Shown here: positions 53,143-62,101 of the stretch, piece by piece
How the letters are laid out: each line of letters starts with the position of its first letter
Numbering within the stretch: position 1 is the stretch's first letter
Assembly: GCF_024296925.1 (NCBI RefSeq)
Contig: NZ_CP101125.1
Location: 4,032,501 to 4,096,500 of the forward strand
Direction: 5' to 3'
Length of the DNA: 64,000 nt
Source of the DNA: Pseudomonas nunensis
Lineage (GTDB): Bacteria > Pseudomonadota > Gammaproteobacteria > Pseudomonadales > Pseudomonadaceae
Notes under the pieces: model-generated
What the model was told of the DNA's origin: nothing
What the model saw: only the letters and a program-made list of their open reading frames with translations
The model's database searches: none
Program-made: the position numbers and the translations under genes

Positions 53143-53621
53143 GACTTCATGGCCAGCGACGCCGCCTTGAGGACTTGCTCCGGCGTCAGGCCTGCTTGCT
53201 TCATCGCTTTACTGAGCGCGTTGTTGGCGACGATCAAACCTCCGTTGAGGTTGTTGATAAACGCTTGCAAGGCACCGAGCTTGGCTTTTCTTTCTTCGGG
53301 GCTCAGCCGTTTATCTTTCATCACCGCCTGCATTTCGGCGAGTTTTTCGGCGATCTGCTGCTGCAATTTACGAATCATCTTCAGGATCTGCTGAATGTTG
53401 TCCGGCAAACCGCTTTGTTCGATGTCGCTGTTTTCACCCTTGGCCTCGGCGGCTTTTTCAATGCCGGCACCGGACAGCGAGACCTTGATGCCTTCGACTT
53501 TAGTCGGGGTGTCGACACTCTGCGCCGTGACATCCGAGTCATTGACCGCAGGAAGTCTGGAGGTGTCGAGCAACGACGATAAGCCGCTGCTACCGGGGTT
53601 CAACGTGCCAATGGCGGACAT
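53139..53621 (-). CDS. Conserved hypothetical protein between hemN and anr
   Basis: This 160-residue soluble protein has no signal peptide. The N-terminal third is Ser/Thr/Gly-rich and probably disordered. The C-terminal part is helical with coiled-coil character (IQQILKMIRKLQQQIAEKLA, then VMKDKRLSPEERKAKLGALQ). I recognise no family with a known role. The ATG at 53621 has AAGGA upstream; an in-frame start at 53696 is unlikely. It is convergent with hemN and divergent from anr, where P. aeruginosa has PA1545. Confidence 0.75.
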   Translation of the reverse strand: MSAIGTLNPGSSGLSSLLDTSRLPAVNDSDVTAQSVDTPTKVEGIKVSLSGAGIEKAAEAKGENSDIEQSGLPDNIQQILKMIRKLQQQIAEKLAEMQAVMKDKRLSPEERKAKLGALQAFINNLNGGLIVANNALSKAMKQAGLTPEQVLKAASLAMKS

Positions 53622-53776
53622 GAATGCGGTTCCTTGCAGGCGATCAGTTGACAGGTTATCGGCCACCCGAGCCGTGGCTTTACACGCCTGCGGCAAAATT
53701 GCCGTGCGCTGGCCTGAATGTCCTCCCGTGAGTTACCCTTACGGCTTATGTGTGTTTTCCCACAAGGATTAAAGAA

Positions 53777-54508
53777 ATGTCCGAGCCAGTTAAACTGCGC
53801 GCTCACAGCCAGGCCCATTGCAAGGATTGCAGCCTGGCCCCCCTCTGCCTGCCACTTTCTCTGAATCTGGAAGACATGGATGCGCTGGACGAAATCGTCA
53901 AACGTGGTCGCCCGCTGAAAAAAGGCGAGTTCCTGTTCCGCCAGGGCGACACGTTCGATTCCGTTTATGCAGTACGCTCCGGCGCCCTGAAGACCTTCAG
54001 CCTAAGCGATGGCGGCGAAGAACAGCTCACCGGCTTCCACTTGCCGAGCGAGCTGGTCGGCCTGTCGGGCATGGACACTGAAAAGCACCCGGTCTCGGCG
54101 CAAGCGCTGGAAACCACATCGGTCTGCGAAATTCCTTTCGAACGTCTCGACGAACTGTCCATTCAACTGCCGCAACTGCGTCGTCAGTTGATGCGGGTGA
54201 TGAGTCGCGAGATTCGTGACGATCAGCAAATGATGTTGCTGCTGTCGAAGAAAACCGCCGACGAGCGTATCGCGACGTTTCTGGTCAACCTGTCCGCGCG
54301 CTTCCGCGCCCGCGGCTTCTCGGCCAACCAGTTCCGCCTGAGCATGTCGCGCAACGAAATCGGCAACTATCTCGGCCTGGCGGTGGAAACCGTGTCCCGG
54401 GTGTTCACCCGCTTCCAGCAAAACGAACTGATCGCCGCCGAGGGTAAGGAAATTCATATCCTCGACCCGATCCAGCTCTGCGCCCTGGCTGGCGGTTCTC
54501 TCGACTGA
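53777..54508 (+). CDS. anr: Oxygen-sensing transcription regulator Anr (FNR family)
   Basis: This 243-residue Crp/Fnr regulator activates low-oxygen genes when its [4Fe-4S] cluster is intact. Cluster ligands are Cys15, Cys18 and Cys24 ([11 protein letters not shown]) and Cys117 (TTSVCEIP). A cyclic-nucleotide-like beta-roll and dimer helix precede the C-terminal helix-turn-helix with the FNR recognition pattern VETVSRVF (E-x2-S-R), which reads TTGAT half-sites. Three candidate target boxes lie in this window (37325, 45813, 51682). The ATG at 53777 follows AAGGA by eight bases. Confidence 0.97.
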   Translation: MSEPVKLRAHSQAHCKDCSLAPLCLPLSLNLEDMDALDEIVKRGRPLKKGEFLFRQGDTFDSVYAVRSGALKTFSLSDGGEEQLTGFHLPSELVGLSGMDTEKHPVSAQALETTSVCEIPFERLDELSIQLPQLRRQLMRVMSREIRDDQQMMLLLSKKTADERIATFLVNLSARFRARGFSANQFRLSMSRNEIGNYLGLAVETVSRVFTRFQQNELIAAEGKEIHILDPIQLCALAGGSLD

Positions 54509-54587
54509 CTAGTGCAATTGCGGCTGAGCGAAACGGTTCAGCCGCCGTTATACTGCGACGTTTGCAGCCTGCCAGGACAACTCGACG

Positions 54588-55136
54588 ATGGTCTTCGACT
54601 CCTTCGACATCAAATCCCTGATCCGCCCCGTGATCGACTTCCCCAAGCCGGGCGTGATCTTTCGCGACATCACTCCGCTGTTCCAATCGCCGACGGCCCT
54701 GCGCCTGGTGATGGACACCTTCGCCCACCGCTACGTTGAGGCCGACTTCACCCACATCGGCGCGATGGACGCTCGTGGCTTCCTGATCGGCTCGGTGTTG
54801 GCGTATCAGTTGAACAAGCCGCTGGTGCTGTTCCGCAAGCAAGGCAAACTGCCAGCGGACGTGCTGGCCGAAGGCTACGCGACCGAGTACGGCGAAGCCT
54901 TCCTCGAAGTGCATGCCGACAGCCTGTGCGAGGGCGATTCGGTGGTGATGTTCGATGACCTGATTGCCACTGGCGGAACGCTGATCGCGGCGGCGAACCT
55001 GATTCGACGCATGGGTGCGCGGGTGCATGAAGCGGCGGCGATCATTGACTTGCCGGAGCTGCTTGGGTCGCAACGGCTGGAAGATATGGGGATTCCTACC
55101 TTCTGCCTGACGCAGTTTGCGTTGTCGGAAAAGTAA
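54588..55136 (+). CDS. apt: Adenine phosphoribosyltransferase
   Basis: This 182-residue salvage enzyme makes AMP from adenine and PRPP. The PRPP-binding loop is [14 protein letters not shown] (119-132). The flexible-loop region has [10 protein letters not shown], and the N-terminus [15 protein letters not shown] is diagnostic. AGGACAA precedes the ATG. It lies next to anr as in P. aeruginosa PA1543. Confidence 0.96.
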   Translation: MVFDSFDIKSLIRPVIDFPKPGVIFRDITPLFQSPTALRLVMDTFAHRYVEADFTHIGAMDARGFLIGSVLAYQLNKPLVLFRKQGKLPADVLAEGYATEYGEAFLEVHADSLCEGDSVVMFDDLIATGGTLIAAANLIRRMGARVHEAAAIIDLPELLGSQRLEDMGIPTFCLTQFALSEK

Positions 55137-55153
55137 GCGGCGTTTGTGAGGAC

Positions 55154-55226
55154 GCCTTCGCGGGCAAGCCTCGCTCCTACAAGGACAGCGCAAATCCTGT
55201 AGGAGCGAGGCTCGCCCGCGAAGACG
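55154..55226. repeat. REP pair, GGAGCGAGGCTTGCCCGCGA family
   Basis: Inverted copies (55154-55181 and 55199-55226) lie between apt and the convergent dehydrogenase gene. Confidence 0.85.
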
Positions 55227-55246
55227 TCAGCCGCCACACCACAAAA

Positions 55247-56395
55247 TCACAGCCCCATCTGCTTGCTGATAATCTCGTTCATCACTTCCCGCGTCCCACC
55301 GCCAATCGACAGAATCCGGTTATCCCGATACAAGCGCTCCACCAAACTCTCGCGCATATAGCCCAAACCGCCCAGAATCTGCACCGCATCCGTGGTGATG
55401 CGATCCGCCGTGTCAGTCGCAAAATTCTTGGCCATGGAAATCTCCTTGATCACACTCTGTCCCGCCGCCATTTTCGCGGCCTGGCGGTAGGTAAATTCCC
55501 GTGATACTTCCAGTGCCGTGGCCATTTCAGCGAGGCGATGCTTGAGCACCTGGAATTTGCCGATCGGTTTACCGAAGGCCTCACGCTGACGCGCCCATTT
55601 CAGGCTTTCCTCCAGCGCAAGCTGCGCGGTCATATTGGCCATCAGCGCCAGGGCCAGGCGTTCGCTCTGGAAGTTGCCCATGATGCAGGCGAAGCCCATG
55701 TTCTCGGCGCCGATCAGATTGCCTACAGGCACCAGGCAATTGTCGAAGAACAACTCGGCGGTGTCCGACGCCCACCAACCCATTTTCTTCAATTGCCGGC
55801 CGACGGTGAAGCCAGGGGTGCCCTTCTCGATCAACAACAGGCTGATGCCGCCAAAACCCGGCTCGCCAGTGCGCACCGCAACAGTGTAGAAATCCGCACG
55901 CACGCCACTGGTGATAAAGGTTTTGCTGCCACTGACCCGATAGAAGTCGCCGTCACGCACGGCACGGGTTTGCAGGTTGGCCACGTCGGAACCCCCGCTG
56001 GGTTCGGTGATGGCCAGGGCGCTGATTTTCTCGCCGGACAACACTAGCGGCACCACTCGGTCGCGGACTTCGGGCCGCGCCCACTTGAGGATCGGCGGCA
56101 AGCCAATGTCCAGGGAACCGAGGCCCGCGACCAGGCCACCGGAGCCGCAACGCATCAGTTCTTCGCTGGCCGCGACCTTGGCGAACAGATCACCTTCGTG
56201 GCTGCCGCCCAGGGATTCGGGGTAACCGATCCCCAGGATGCCGGCGGCACCAGCCTTGAGGTAGAGCTCGCGGGGGAAGCTTTCAGACTCTTCCCACTGA
56301 TCGATGTCCGGCAGAATCTCGCGCTCGACGAAACGCCTGACGCTGTCGCGGACCAATTGGTGGCTGGGGTCGAAGTATTCCTGAAAGGCAGGCAT
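55247..56395 (-). CDS. Acyl-CoA dehydrogenase
   Basis: This 382-residue flavoenzyme has the full acyl-CoA dehydrogenase fold. It shows ALAITEPSGGSDVANLQT (FAD/substrate region, about 128-145), KTFITSGVRADFYTV, and a C-terminal helical bundle ending AVQILGGLGYMRESLVERLYRD and ILSIGGGTREVMNEII. The last segment contains the FAD-contact GGxxE-type region. It should introduce the alpha,beta double bond into an acyl-CoA, most like short or branched-chain members; the exact substrate is unclear. It corresponds to PA1535 by position. No partner genes for a catabolic pathway are adjacent. Confidence 0.92.
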   Translation of the reverse strand: MPAFQEYFDPSHQLVRDSVRRFVEREILPDIDQWEESESFPRELYLKAGAAGILGIGYPESLGGSHEGDLFAKVAASEELMRCGSGGLVAGLGSLDIGLPPILKWARPEVRDRVVPLVLSGEKISALAITEPSGGSDVANLQTRAVRDGDFYRVSGSKTFITSGVRADFYTVAVRTGEPGFGGISLLLIEKGTPGFTVGRQLKKMGWWASDTAELFFDNCLVPVGNLIGAENMGFACIMGNFQSERLALALMANMTAQLALEESLKWARQREAFGKPIGKFQVLKHRLAEMATALEVSREFTYRQAAKMAAGQSVIKEISMAKNFATDTADRITTDAVQILGGLGYMRESLVERLYRDNRILSIGGGTREVMNEIISKQMGL

Positions 56396-56485
56396 CGGCG
56401 AACTCCACTGAAGGGTTCAGCGACGTTAACCGAGCGCTTGCTTGGTTTTCAACAGGATTGTGTGAATCAGGTGGACCGTAGTGCG

Positions 56486-56570
56486 GCCATTCGCGAGCAA
56501 GCCCGCTCCCACAGGGGATCTGCGGTGCACACAAATCCAATGTGGGAGCGGGCTTGCTCGCGAAGGCGTC
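56486..56570. repeat. REP pair, TGTGGGAGCGGGCTTGCTCG family
   Basis: Inverted copies at 56489-56515 and 56539-56567 lie between recR and the acyl-CoA dehydrogenase gene. Confidence 0.85.
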
Positions 56571-56580
56571 GGTTCAAACG

Positions 56581-57183
56581 CTACAAAGCGATCGGCTTAC
56601 GCCCCGCAAACGAATGCGCCAACGTCCCGCCATCCACCAACTCCAGCTCGCCACCCAACGGCACGCCATGGGCGATACGCGAGGCGACCAAGCCTTTGTT
56701 GCTCAGCAACTGGGCGATGTAATGCGCGGTGGCTTCACCTTCCACGGTCGGGTTGGTCGCCAGGATAACTTCGGTAAACGTGCCGGCTTCTTCAATCCGC
56801 GCGAGCAATTGCGGAATGCCGATAGCCTCTGGCCCAAGGCCGTCGAGTGGCGACAAATGGCCCTTGAGCACGAAGTAGCGACCACGGAAACCGGTCTGCT
56901 CCACGGCGTACACGTCCATCGGCCCTTCCACCACGCACAGCAAGGTGTCGTCACGCCGGGTGTCGGAACATTGCGGGCAGAGGTCGTCTTCGGTCAGTGT
57001 GCGGCACAAACGGCAGTGACCGACCCCTTCCATCGCCTGGCTCAGGGCCAGGGCCAGGCGCGAGCCGCCGCTGCGATCGCGCTCGAGCAGTTGCAACGCC
57101 ATGCGCTGGGCGGTTTTCTGACCCACGCCCGGCAACGTTCGCAGGGCATCGATCAGTTGGCGAATCAGAGGGCTGAAGCTCAT
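56581..57183 (-). CDS. recR: Recombination mediator RecR
   Basis: This 200-residue protein loads RecA on gapped DNA together with RecF and RecO. It has the N-terminal helix-hairpin-helix ([20 protein letters not shown], 15-34), a C4 zinc finger (Cys57, Cys60, Cys69, Cys72) and a Toprim domain ([14 protein letters not shown], then [16 protein letters not shown]). The usual dnaX-ybaB-recR cluster is present but is interrupted here by an oxidoreductase gene. Confidence 0.97.
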   Translation of the reverse strand: MSFSPLIRQLIDALRTLPGVGQKTAQRMALQLLERDRSGGSRLALALSQAMEGVGHCRLCRTLTEDDLCPQCSDTRRDDTLLCVVEGPMDVYAVEQTGFRGRYFVLKGHLSPLDGLGPEAIGIPQLLARIEEAGTFTEVILATNPTVEGEATAHYIAQLLSNKGLVASRIAHGVPLGGELELVDGGTLAHSFAGRKPIAL

Positions 57184-57248
57184 GGGGAAAAGTCCGACAA
57201 AACAACGAGACGCGGTTTATACCCGCGCCTCTGGCCAGCGTCAAATAC

Positions 57249-58283
57249 TCAGTCCTGGGCGACCCGCACCACCAGTTTGCCGAAGTTGCGTCCTTCCAGC
57301 AGACCGATGAACGCCTCGGGCGCCTGCTCCAGGCCATCGACGATGTCTTCTCGGAACTTGACCTTGCCGTCGCGCACCCACGGCGCCATGGCACTGACGA
57401 ATTCCGGCTGACGATCACCGTAGTCATCGAACACGATAAAGCCCTGGATGCGTACGCGTTTGGTCAGCAAGGTGCGCTGCAATTGCGGCAGGCGATCCGG
57501 CCCGCTCGGCGCTTCATGCGCGTTATAACCGGCTATCAGGCCACACAGCGGAATCCGCGCCTTCGGGTTGAGCAGCGGGATGATCGCGTCAAAGACCTTG
57601 CCGCCGACGTTCTCGTAATAGATGTCGACGCCTTTGGGGCAGGCCAGCGCCAGATCATTGGCAAAGTCCGGGCTCCTATGGTCGATGCAGGCGTCGAAGC
57701 CCAGCTCCTCAACCACGTAGCGGCACTTCTCGGCGCCACCCGCCACGCCAACCACCCGCAGGCCTTTGATCTTGGCTACCTGGCCGACCACCGAACCCAC
57801 AGCACCGGACGCAGCGGCAACCACCAGGGTTTCACCGGACTTGGGTTGACCGATGTCCATCAGGCCCATATAGGCCGTCATACCCGGCATGCCGAGCACG
57901 CCCAACGCCATCGACGGGCTCGGCAGCCCGGACGGGATCGGGATGATGTTGCGACCATCGCTGATGCTGTGGCTCTGCCAGCCCGTTGAGCCGACCACCA
58001 GATCACCTTCGTGAAACTTGGGATTCAGTGAGCGCTCGACGCGACTGACGGCGCCACCGGTCATCACTTCGTCGATTTCTACCGGCGCGGCGTAGGACGG
58101 CGCGTCACTCATGCGACCGCGCATGTAGGGATCGAGCGACAGGTAAAGGGTCTTGAGTAACACCTGGCCGTCGGCCAGATCCGGCAGCGCGACGCGCTCC
58201 AGGCGGAAATTCTCCGGGGTCGGCGCGCCCACCGGGCGGGACACCAGGACGATACGTTGGTTGAGGGTCAATGCTTGTGGCAT
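57249..58283 (-). CDS. NADP-dependent MDR oxidoreductase (CurA-like)
   Basis: This 344-residue zinc-free medium-chain dehydrogenase/reductase starts MPQALTLNQRIVLVSRPVGA. It has LSLDPYMRGRMSD (about 48-60), a Rossmann NADPH site VVAAASGAVGSVVGQVAKI (about 152-170) and YYENVGGKVFDAIIPLL. The family includes curcumin reductase CurA, leukotriene B4 dehydrogenase and 2-alkenal reductases; physiological substrate not predictable. The ATG at 58283 follows AAAGGAGACGCTCAC. It lies 65 bases upstream of recR, separating it from ybaB. Confidence 0.92.
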   Translation of the reverse strand: MPQALTLNQRIVLVSRPVGAPTPENFRLERVALPDLADGQVLLKTLYLSLDPYMRGRMSDAPSYAAPVEIDEVMTGGAVSRVERSLNPKFHEGDLVVGSTGWQSHSISDGRNIIPIPSGLPSPSMALGVLGMPGMTAYMGLMDIGQPKSGETLVVAAASGAVGSVVGQVAKIKGLRVVGVAGGAEKCRYVVEELGFDACIDHRSPDFANDLALACPKGVDIYYENVGGKVFDAIIPLLNPKARIPLCGLIAGYNAHEAPSGPDRLPQLQRTLLTKRVRIQGFIVFDDYGDRQPEFVSAMAPWVRDGKVKFREDIVDGLEQAPEAFIGLLEGRNFGKLVVRVAQD

Positions 58284-58369
58284 GTGAGCGTCTCCTTTGA
58301 TCGGTGAATTCAGCGGTATAGGGAGCAGACCTTCGTGGGCCAGGCGCGTTCGATGTTTCTGTCGCATCC

Positions 58370-58502
58370 TGTGGCGAGGGGGCTTGCCCCCGTCGGAGTG
58401 CGAAGCGCTCCCAAAACCTGCCACCGCGGTGTATCAGGAAAATCCTGGCCGTAAGTTTAGCGCCTGCTTCGCAGCCGAACGGGGGCAAGCCCCCTCGCCA
58501 CA
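58370..58502. repeat. Large inverted repeat, GTGGCGAGGGGGCTTGCCCC family
   Basis: Outer arms GTGGCGAGGGGGCTTGCCCC (58371-58390) and its complement (58482-58502) enclose inner inverted arms around GAAGCGCTCCCAAAA. The whole could fold into one long stem. This family occurs once in the window. Confidence 0.75.
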
Positions 58503-58532
58503 AAAGCCGACCAACTCCATCGTCCAGAAACA

Positions 58533-58565
58533 AAAATGCCAGGCGCAATGCCTGGCATTTTTTTG
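58533..58565. terminator. ybaB-side intrinsic terminator
   Basis: AAAATGCCAGGC and GCCTGGCATTTT arms around GCAAT are followed by T residues on the plus strand and by T residues on the minus strand. It ends the dnaX-ybaB transcript. Confidence 0.85.
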
Positions 58566-58591
58566 TAGCCCATCCAACGCGCCTTGGCGAA

Positions 58592-58930
58592 TCAGAATGG
58601 CATTTTCATACCCGGCGGCAGTTGCATGCCAGCGGTTACGCTGCCCATTTTGTCCTGACTGTTGGCTTCGATCTTGCGCACGGCATCGTTGACGGCGGCG
58701 GCGAATACGGCCTCCAGCATCTCTTTGTCGTCTTCGCTCAGGCCTTCCACCAGGCTTGGGTCGATGGTCACGCGCTTGACGTCGTGACGACCGGTCATTA
58801 CCACGGTGACCATATCGCCGCCGGCCTTACCGGTGACTTCGGCGTTGGCCAGTTCTTCCTGCATCTTGGCCATTTTTTCCTGCATCTGCTGCGCCTGCTT
58901 CATCAGGCCGGCCATGCCACCTTTCATCAT
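58592..58930 (-). CDS. ybaB: YbaB/EbfC nucleoid-associated protein
   Basis: This 112-residue DNA-binding protein has the Met/Gln-rich N-terminal helix ([20 protein letters not shown]) and the core [20 protein letters not shown]. YbaB dimers bind DNA without strong sequence preference. The ATG at 58930 follows GAGG; the GTG at 58939 overlaps the ribosome binding site. It lies 66 bases downstream of dnaX in the usual order. Confidence 0.96.
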   Translation of the reverse strand: MMKGGMAGLMKQAQQMQEKMAKMQEELANAEVTGKAGGDMVTVVMTGRHDVKRVTIDPSLVEGLSEDDKEMLEAVFAAAVNDAVRKIEANSQDKMGSVTAGMQLPPGMKMPF

Positions 58931-58996
58931 GGTAATCACCTCAAAGTACTTGGATAAAAACAGTGTCCGGCGACGGTCGCCGAACGCCTTCAGTTA

Positions 58997-61078
58997 TTAG
59001 CCCTGACTGACCAGGGCTTCGACAGGTTCAATAGTATCGTTACGGATCACTGCGCCGAACTGCTCCATCATCTGCTGGATGAACGGATCACCGTGGATCG
59101 ACTCCTCGGCCTCGCGCTGGCGGTTCACACGACGGCGGGACGCAGCCTGAGCCGGGGTTTCCTGCTCGGGCTTGATCAGCTCCATGCTCAAGTTCAGCGT
59201 ACGACCGTGGAACTGGTTCAACGCATCGTTGAGACGACGTTGCTGGGTCGCGTTGAACAAGGCGCTGTGGGCCGGGTCCAGGTGCAACAGCCAATTGTCG
59301 CCATCGACCGCGATCAGCGTGCAGTTGGCGGCGATGCTGCCGGTCATGCCGGAAATCGGCAGTTTCGGGAACAGCTCCAGCCATTGCAGCGCCAGACCGG
59401 TGGCCGGCATGGCGGCTGGCTCTGGCTCGGGTTCCGGCGTCGGCTCGGCGGTGTGCTCGCTGGCCAGTTCGTCGAGGTAGCTGTAGGCCGAGTCGATGTC
59501 CGGCTCGATGTAATCCTCGTCCAGCGGCGGCTCGTCATCCAGATCGATGCCCGGCGTGGCGGCGTCGACTTCGGCCACGGACGGCTCGGGAATCGGCGCA
59601 GCGGCCCATTCCGGCGCGTCCGGCACCACGCTGTCAGGCGTGGGCATCGGCATCGGTGGCAATTCAGGTTGCTCGCTGGCAGTTTCCAGTACGGGCTCGA
59701 CCACGGGCTGCTGGACGACCTCGGGTTCAACCGGGTCATTCCACGGCAGGTCGACGACGGCTTCGACCGCCACCGCTTCCACCACAGGCTCTGGCGCGAC
59801 CACTGGCGCAACCGGCTCAGGTTCAGGCTCGGGCTCAGGGGCCGGCGCAACAACCGGTGCAGGCACAATCGGGGCAACTGCCGCAGGGGCTACCGGCGCG
59901 ACTTTAGGCGCGGTAGCCACTGAATTTGCGGAATCAACTGTGGCCTGGCTGATCCCCACTGGCTTTAGCGGTTGCCTCGGGGCGTCCGCCGTGTCCGCCG
60001 GCCGGAACGCCAGCATGCGCAGCAGGACCATTTCGAAACCACCGCGCGGGTCGGGTGCCAGCGGCAAATCGCGGCGCCCGATCAGGCCCATCTGGTAATA
60101 AAACTGCACGTCCTCAGCCGGCAATGCCTGGGCCAGCGCCAGCACCCGATCACGGTCGCCGTGACCGTTGTCGACGCCTTCAGGCAAGGCCTGGGCGATG
60201 GCGACACGGTGCAATACGTTGAGAATTTCCGAAAGCACGCCGTTCCAGTCCGGACCTTGTTCGGCCAGATGACGGACGGCTTCGAGCAACGCCTTGGCGT
60301 CGCCTTCGATCAGCGAATGCAGGACATCAAACACCTGGCCATGATCCAGCGTGCCGAGCATTGCCCGCACGTCAGCGGCCATGACCTTGCCTTCACCGAA
60401 GGCGATGGCCTGATCGGTGAGGCTCATGGCGTCACGCATCGAACCATCGGCGGCGCGACCGAGCAACCACAGTGCGTCGTCTTCGAACGGCACCTGCTCG
60501 ACACCCAGTACGTGGGTCAAATGCTCGACCACACGTTCCGGCGTCATGTTCTTCAGGGAGAACTGCAGGCACCGGGAAAGAATCGTTGCCGGAAGTTTCT
60601 GCGGATCGGTGGTCGCCAGGATGAACTTGACGTAGGGCGGCGGCTCTTCGAGGGTTTTCAACAGCGCATTGAAGGAATGGCTGGAGAGCATGTGCACTTC
60701 GTCGATCAGGTAGACCTTGAAGCGCCCACGGCTCGGGGCGTACTGCACGTTGTCGAGCAGCTCGCGGGTATCTTCGACCTTGGTCCGGCTCGCGGCGTCG
60801 ATTTCGATCAGGTCGACAAAGCGCCCTTCATCGATCTCGCGGCACACCGAACACTCGCCACACGGCGTTGAAGTGATACCTGTTTCACAGTTCAGGCATT
60901 TGGCGATGATTCGTGCGATGGTGGTCTTGCCAACGCCACGGGTCCCGGTAAACAGGTAGGCATGGTGCAGCCGCTGGCTGTCCAAGGCATTGATCAGAGC
61001 CTTGAGCACATGGGTCTGGCCGACCATTTCGCGGAACGAGCGCGGACGCCATTTACGTGCAAGAACCTGATAACTCAT
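58997..61078 (-). CDS. dnaX: DNA polymerase III subunits gamma/tau
   Basis: This 693-residue clamp-loader ATPase has Walker A FTGTRGVGKTT (about 43-53), a C4 zinc module (CLNCETGITSTPCGECSVC), the DEVH box (YLIDEVHMLS) and SRC sensor region (ILSRCLQF). Domain III ends near residue 360. A Pro/Glu/Val-rich linker (about 385-540) leads into the tau C-terminal domain, which binds DnaB and the polymerase. No A-AAA-AAG slippery heptamer is present in the coding strand, so any gamma form would need another mechanism. The ATG at 61078 has a weak ribosome binding site. Confidence 0.96.
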   Translation of the reverse strand: MSYQVLARKWRPRSFREMVGQTHVLKALINALDSQRLHHAYLFTGTRGVGKTTIARIIAKCLNCETGITSTPCGECSVCREIDEGRFVDLIEIDAASRTKVEDTRELLDNVQYAPSRGRFKVYLIDEVHMLSSHSFNALLKTLEEPPPYVKFILATTDPQKLPATILSRCLQFSLKNMTPERVVEHLTHVLGVEQVPFEDDALWLLGRAADGSMRDAMSLTDQAIAFGEGKVMAADVRAMLGTLDHGQVFDVLHSLIEGDAKALLEAVRHLAEQGPDWNGVLSEILNVLHRVAIAQALPEGVDNGHGDRDRVLALAQALPAEDVQFYYQMGLIGRRDLPLAPDPRGGFEMVLLRMLAFRPADTADAPRQPLKPVGISQATVDSANSVATAPKVAPVAPAAVAPIVPAPVVAPAPEPEPEPEPVAPVVAPEPVVEAVAVEAVVDLPWNDPVEPEVVQQPVVEPVLETASEQPELPPMPMPTPDSVVPDAPEWAAAPIPEPSVAEVDAATPGIDLDDEPPLDEDYIEPDIDSAYSYLDELASEHTAEPTPEPEPEPAAMPATGLALQWLELFPKLPISGMTGSIAANCTLIAVDGDNWLLHLDPAHSALFNATQQRRLNDALNQFHGRTLNLSMELIKPEQETPAQAASRRRVNRQREAEESIHGDPFIQQMMEQFGAVIRNDTIEPVEALVSQG

Positions 61079-61221
61079 CGAAAACCGTCGCAACTAAGGA
61101 ACAGAAGCGGCTAATGCTAGCGGAGCAGGCCCGAAATTGCATCCGGTGTGCTCGTCTAATCTGACTAAGCTGCAGTTTGGGGGCTATTTTCGGCTCGGGG
61201 TTCATCAGTACCGGAGCGTTT

Positions 61222-61971
61222 ATGCGGTTGGCCGTGGGGGCATTGTTGTGGATAAGTCTGAACGTCGCAGCCGCCGACGCGCCTGTGCGCTTCGTCATGG
61301 CCGACAGTTGGGCCATGCCGATGGTGCAACTGGATCGCGGCCGGCCGACCCAAGGCATCCTTTACGACATCATGCTCAGCCTCGCCACCCAGGTCGGGGT
61401 GCCAGCCGAATTTCATGTGCTGCCCCGCGCGCGGGTGCAGGGCGCCATGGAACACGGCGAAGTCGATGTGCGCTGCTATGCGGCGCAGTCGTGGCTGCCG
61501 AACCAGTCCGGGGATTACATCTGGAGCATTCCACTGTTTCTGCAACGCGACCTGCTGGTCAGCCGGCAAGGCCCGCCCGCGTCGATTGTCCCGGCCAGCC
61601 TGAAACATGAATCCATTGGCACGGTGCTCGGCTATGTCTATCCGACGCTGCAACCACTGTTCGATAACGGCCAGTTGCAACGCGAAGACGCGCGTAATCA
61701 GGAACAGGTGCTGGATAAACTTCTGGTCGGACGCTACCGCTACGCCGTCACCAATCAATGGACCCTGGACTGGTTCAACCAGCGCCTGATGCCGGGCCGG
61801 CAGTTGCAGGCGGTCGCGGTGTTGCAGGAGCAGAATGTCGGTTGCTACGTGCGCAACGACCCGAAGGTGCCGGTGCAACGGATTTTGCGCACGTTGCTGC
61901 GGATGAAAATGTCTGGGGAGATTGATGACATTATTGGGCTCTATACGGGGGCGGAACCTCGTACACCTTGA
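61222..61971 (+). CDS. Periplasmic solute-binding protein (SBP family 3-like)
   Basis: This 249-residue protein has a signal peptide (MRLAVGALLWISLNVAAADA) and a bacterial extracellular solute-binding protein type 3 fold. Visible parts are VRFVMADSWAMPMVQ, GILYDIMLSLATQVG, and the second-lobe GTVLGYVYPTLQPLF. No ABC permease or ATPase is adjacent, as is common for orphan members in Pseudomonas that may act as sensors or as cargo for distant transporters. The ligand is unknown. The ATG at 61222 has GGAG five bases upstream. Confidence 0.87.
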   Translation: MRLAVGALLWISLNVAAADAPVRFVMADSWAMPMVQLDRGRPTQGILYDIMLSLATQVGVPAEFHVLPRARVQGAMEHGEVDVRCYAAQSWLPNQSGDYIWSIPLFLQRDLLVSRQGPPASIVPASLKHESIGTVLGYVYPTLQPLFDNGQLQREDARNQEQVLDKLLVGRYRYAVTNQWTLDWFNQRLMPGRQLQAVAVLQEQNVGCYVRNDPKVPVQRILRTLLRMKMSGEIDDIIGLYTGAEPRTP

Positions 61972-61985
61972 ACAACACCGAAACC

Positions 61986-62079
61986 CTGTGGGAGCGGGCT
62001 TGCTCGCGAAGGCGGTGTGTCAGTCACATCATTGCTGAATGACCCACCGCTTTCGCGAGCAAGCCCGCTCCCACAAGGG
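61986..62079. repeat. REP pair, TGTGGGAGCGGGCTTGCTCG family
   Basis: Inverted copies at 61986-62012 and 62051-62076 lie between two convergent genes. Confidence 0.85.
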
Positions 62080-62101
62080 GATTGGGGGCAGGCACAAAAT
62101 A

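Noticed and set aside
61079..61221. Possible 4.5S RNA gene next to dnaX
   Set aside because: The conserved GGTCAGGTCCGGAAGGAAGC core of signal-recognition RNA is not present.
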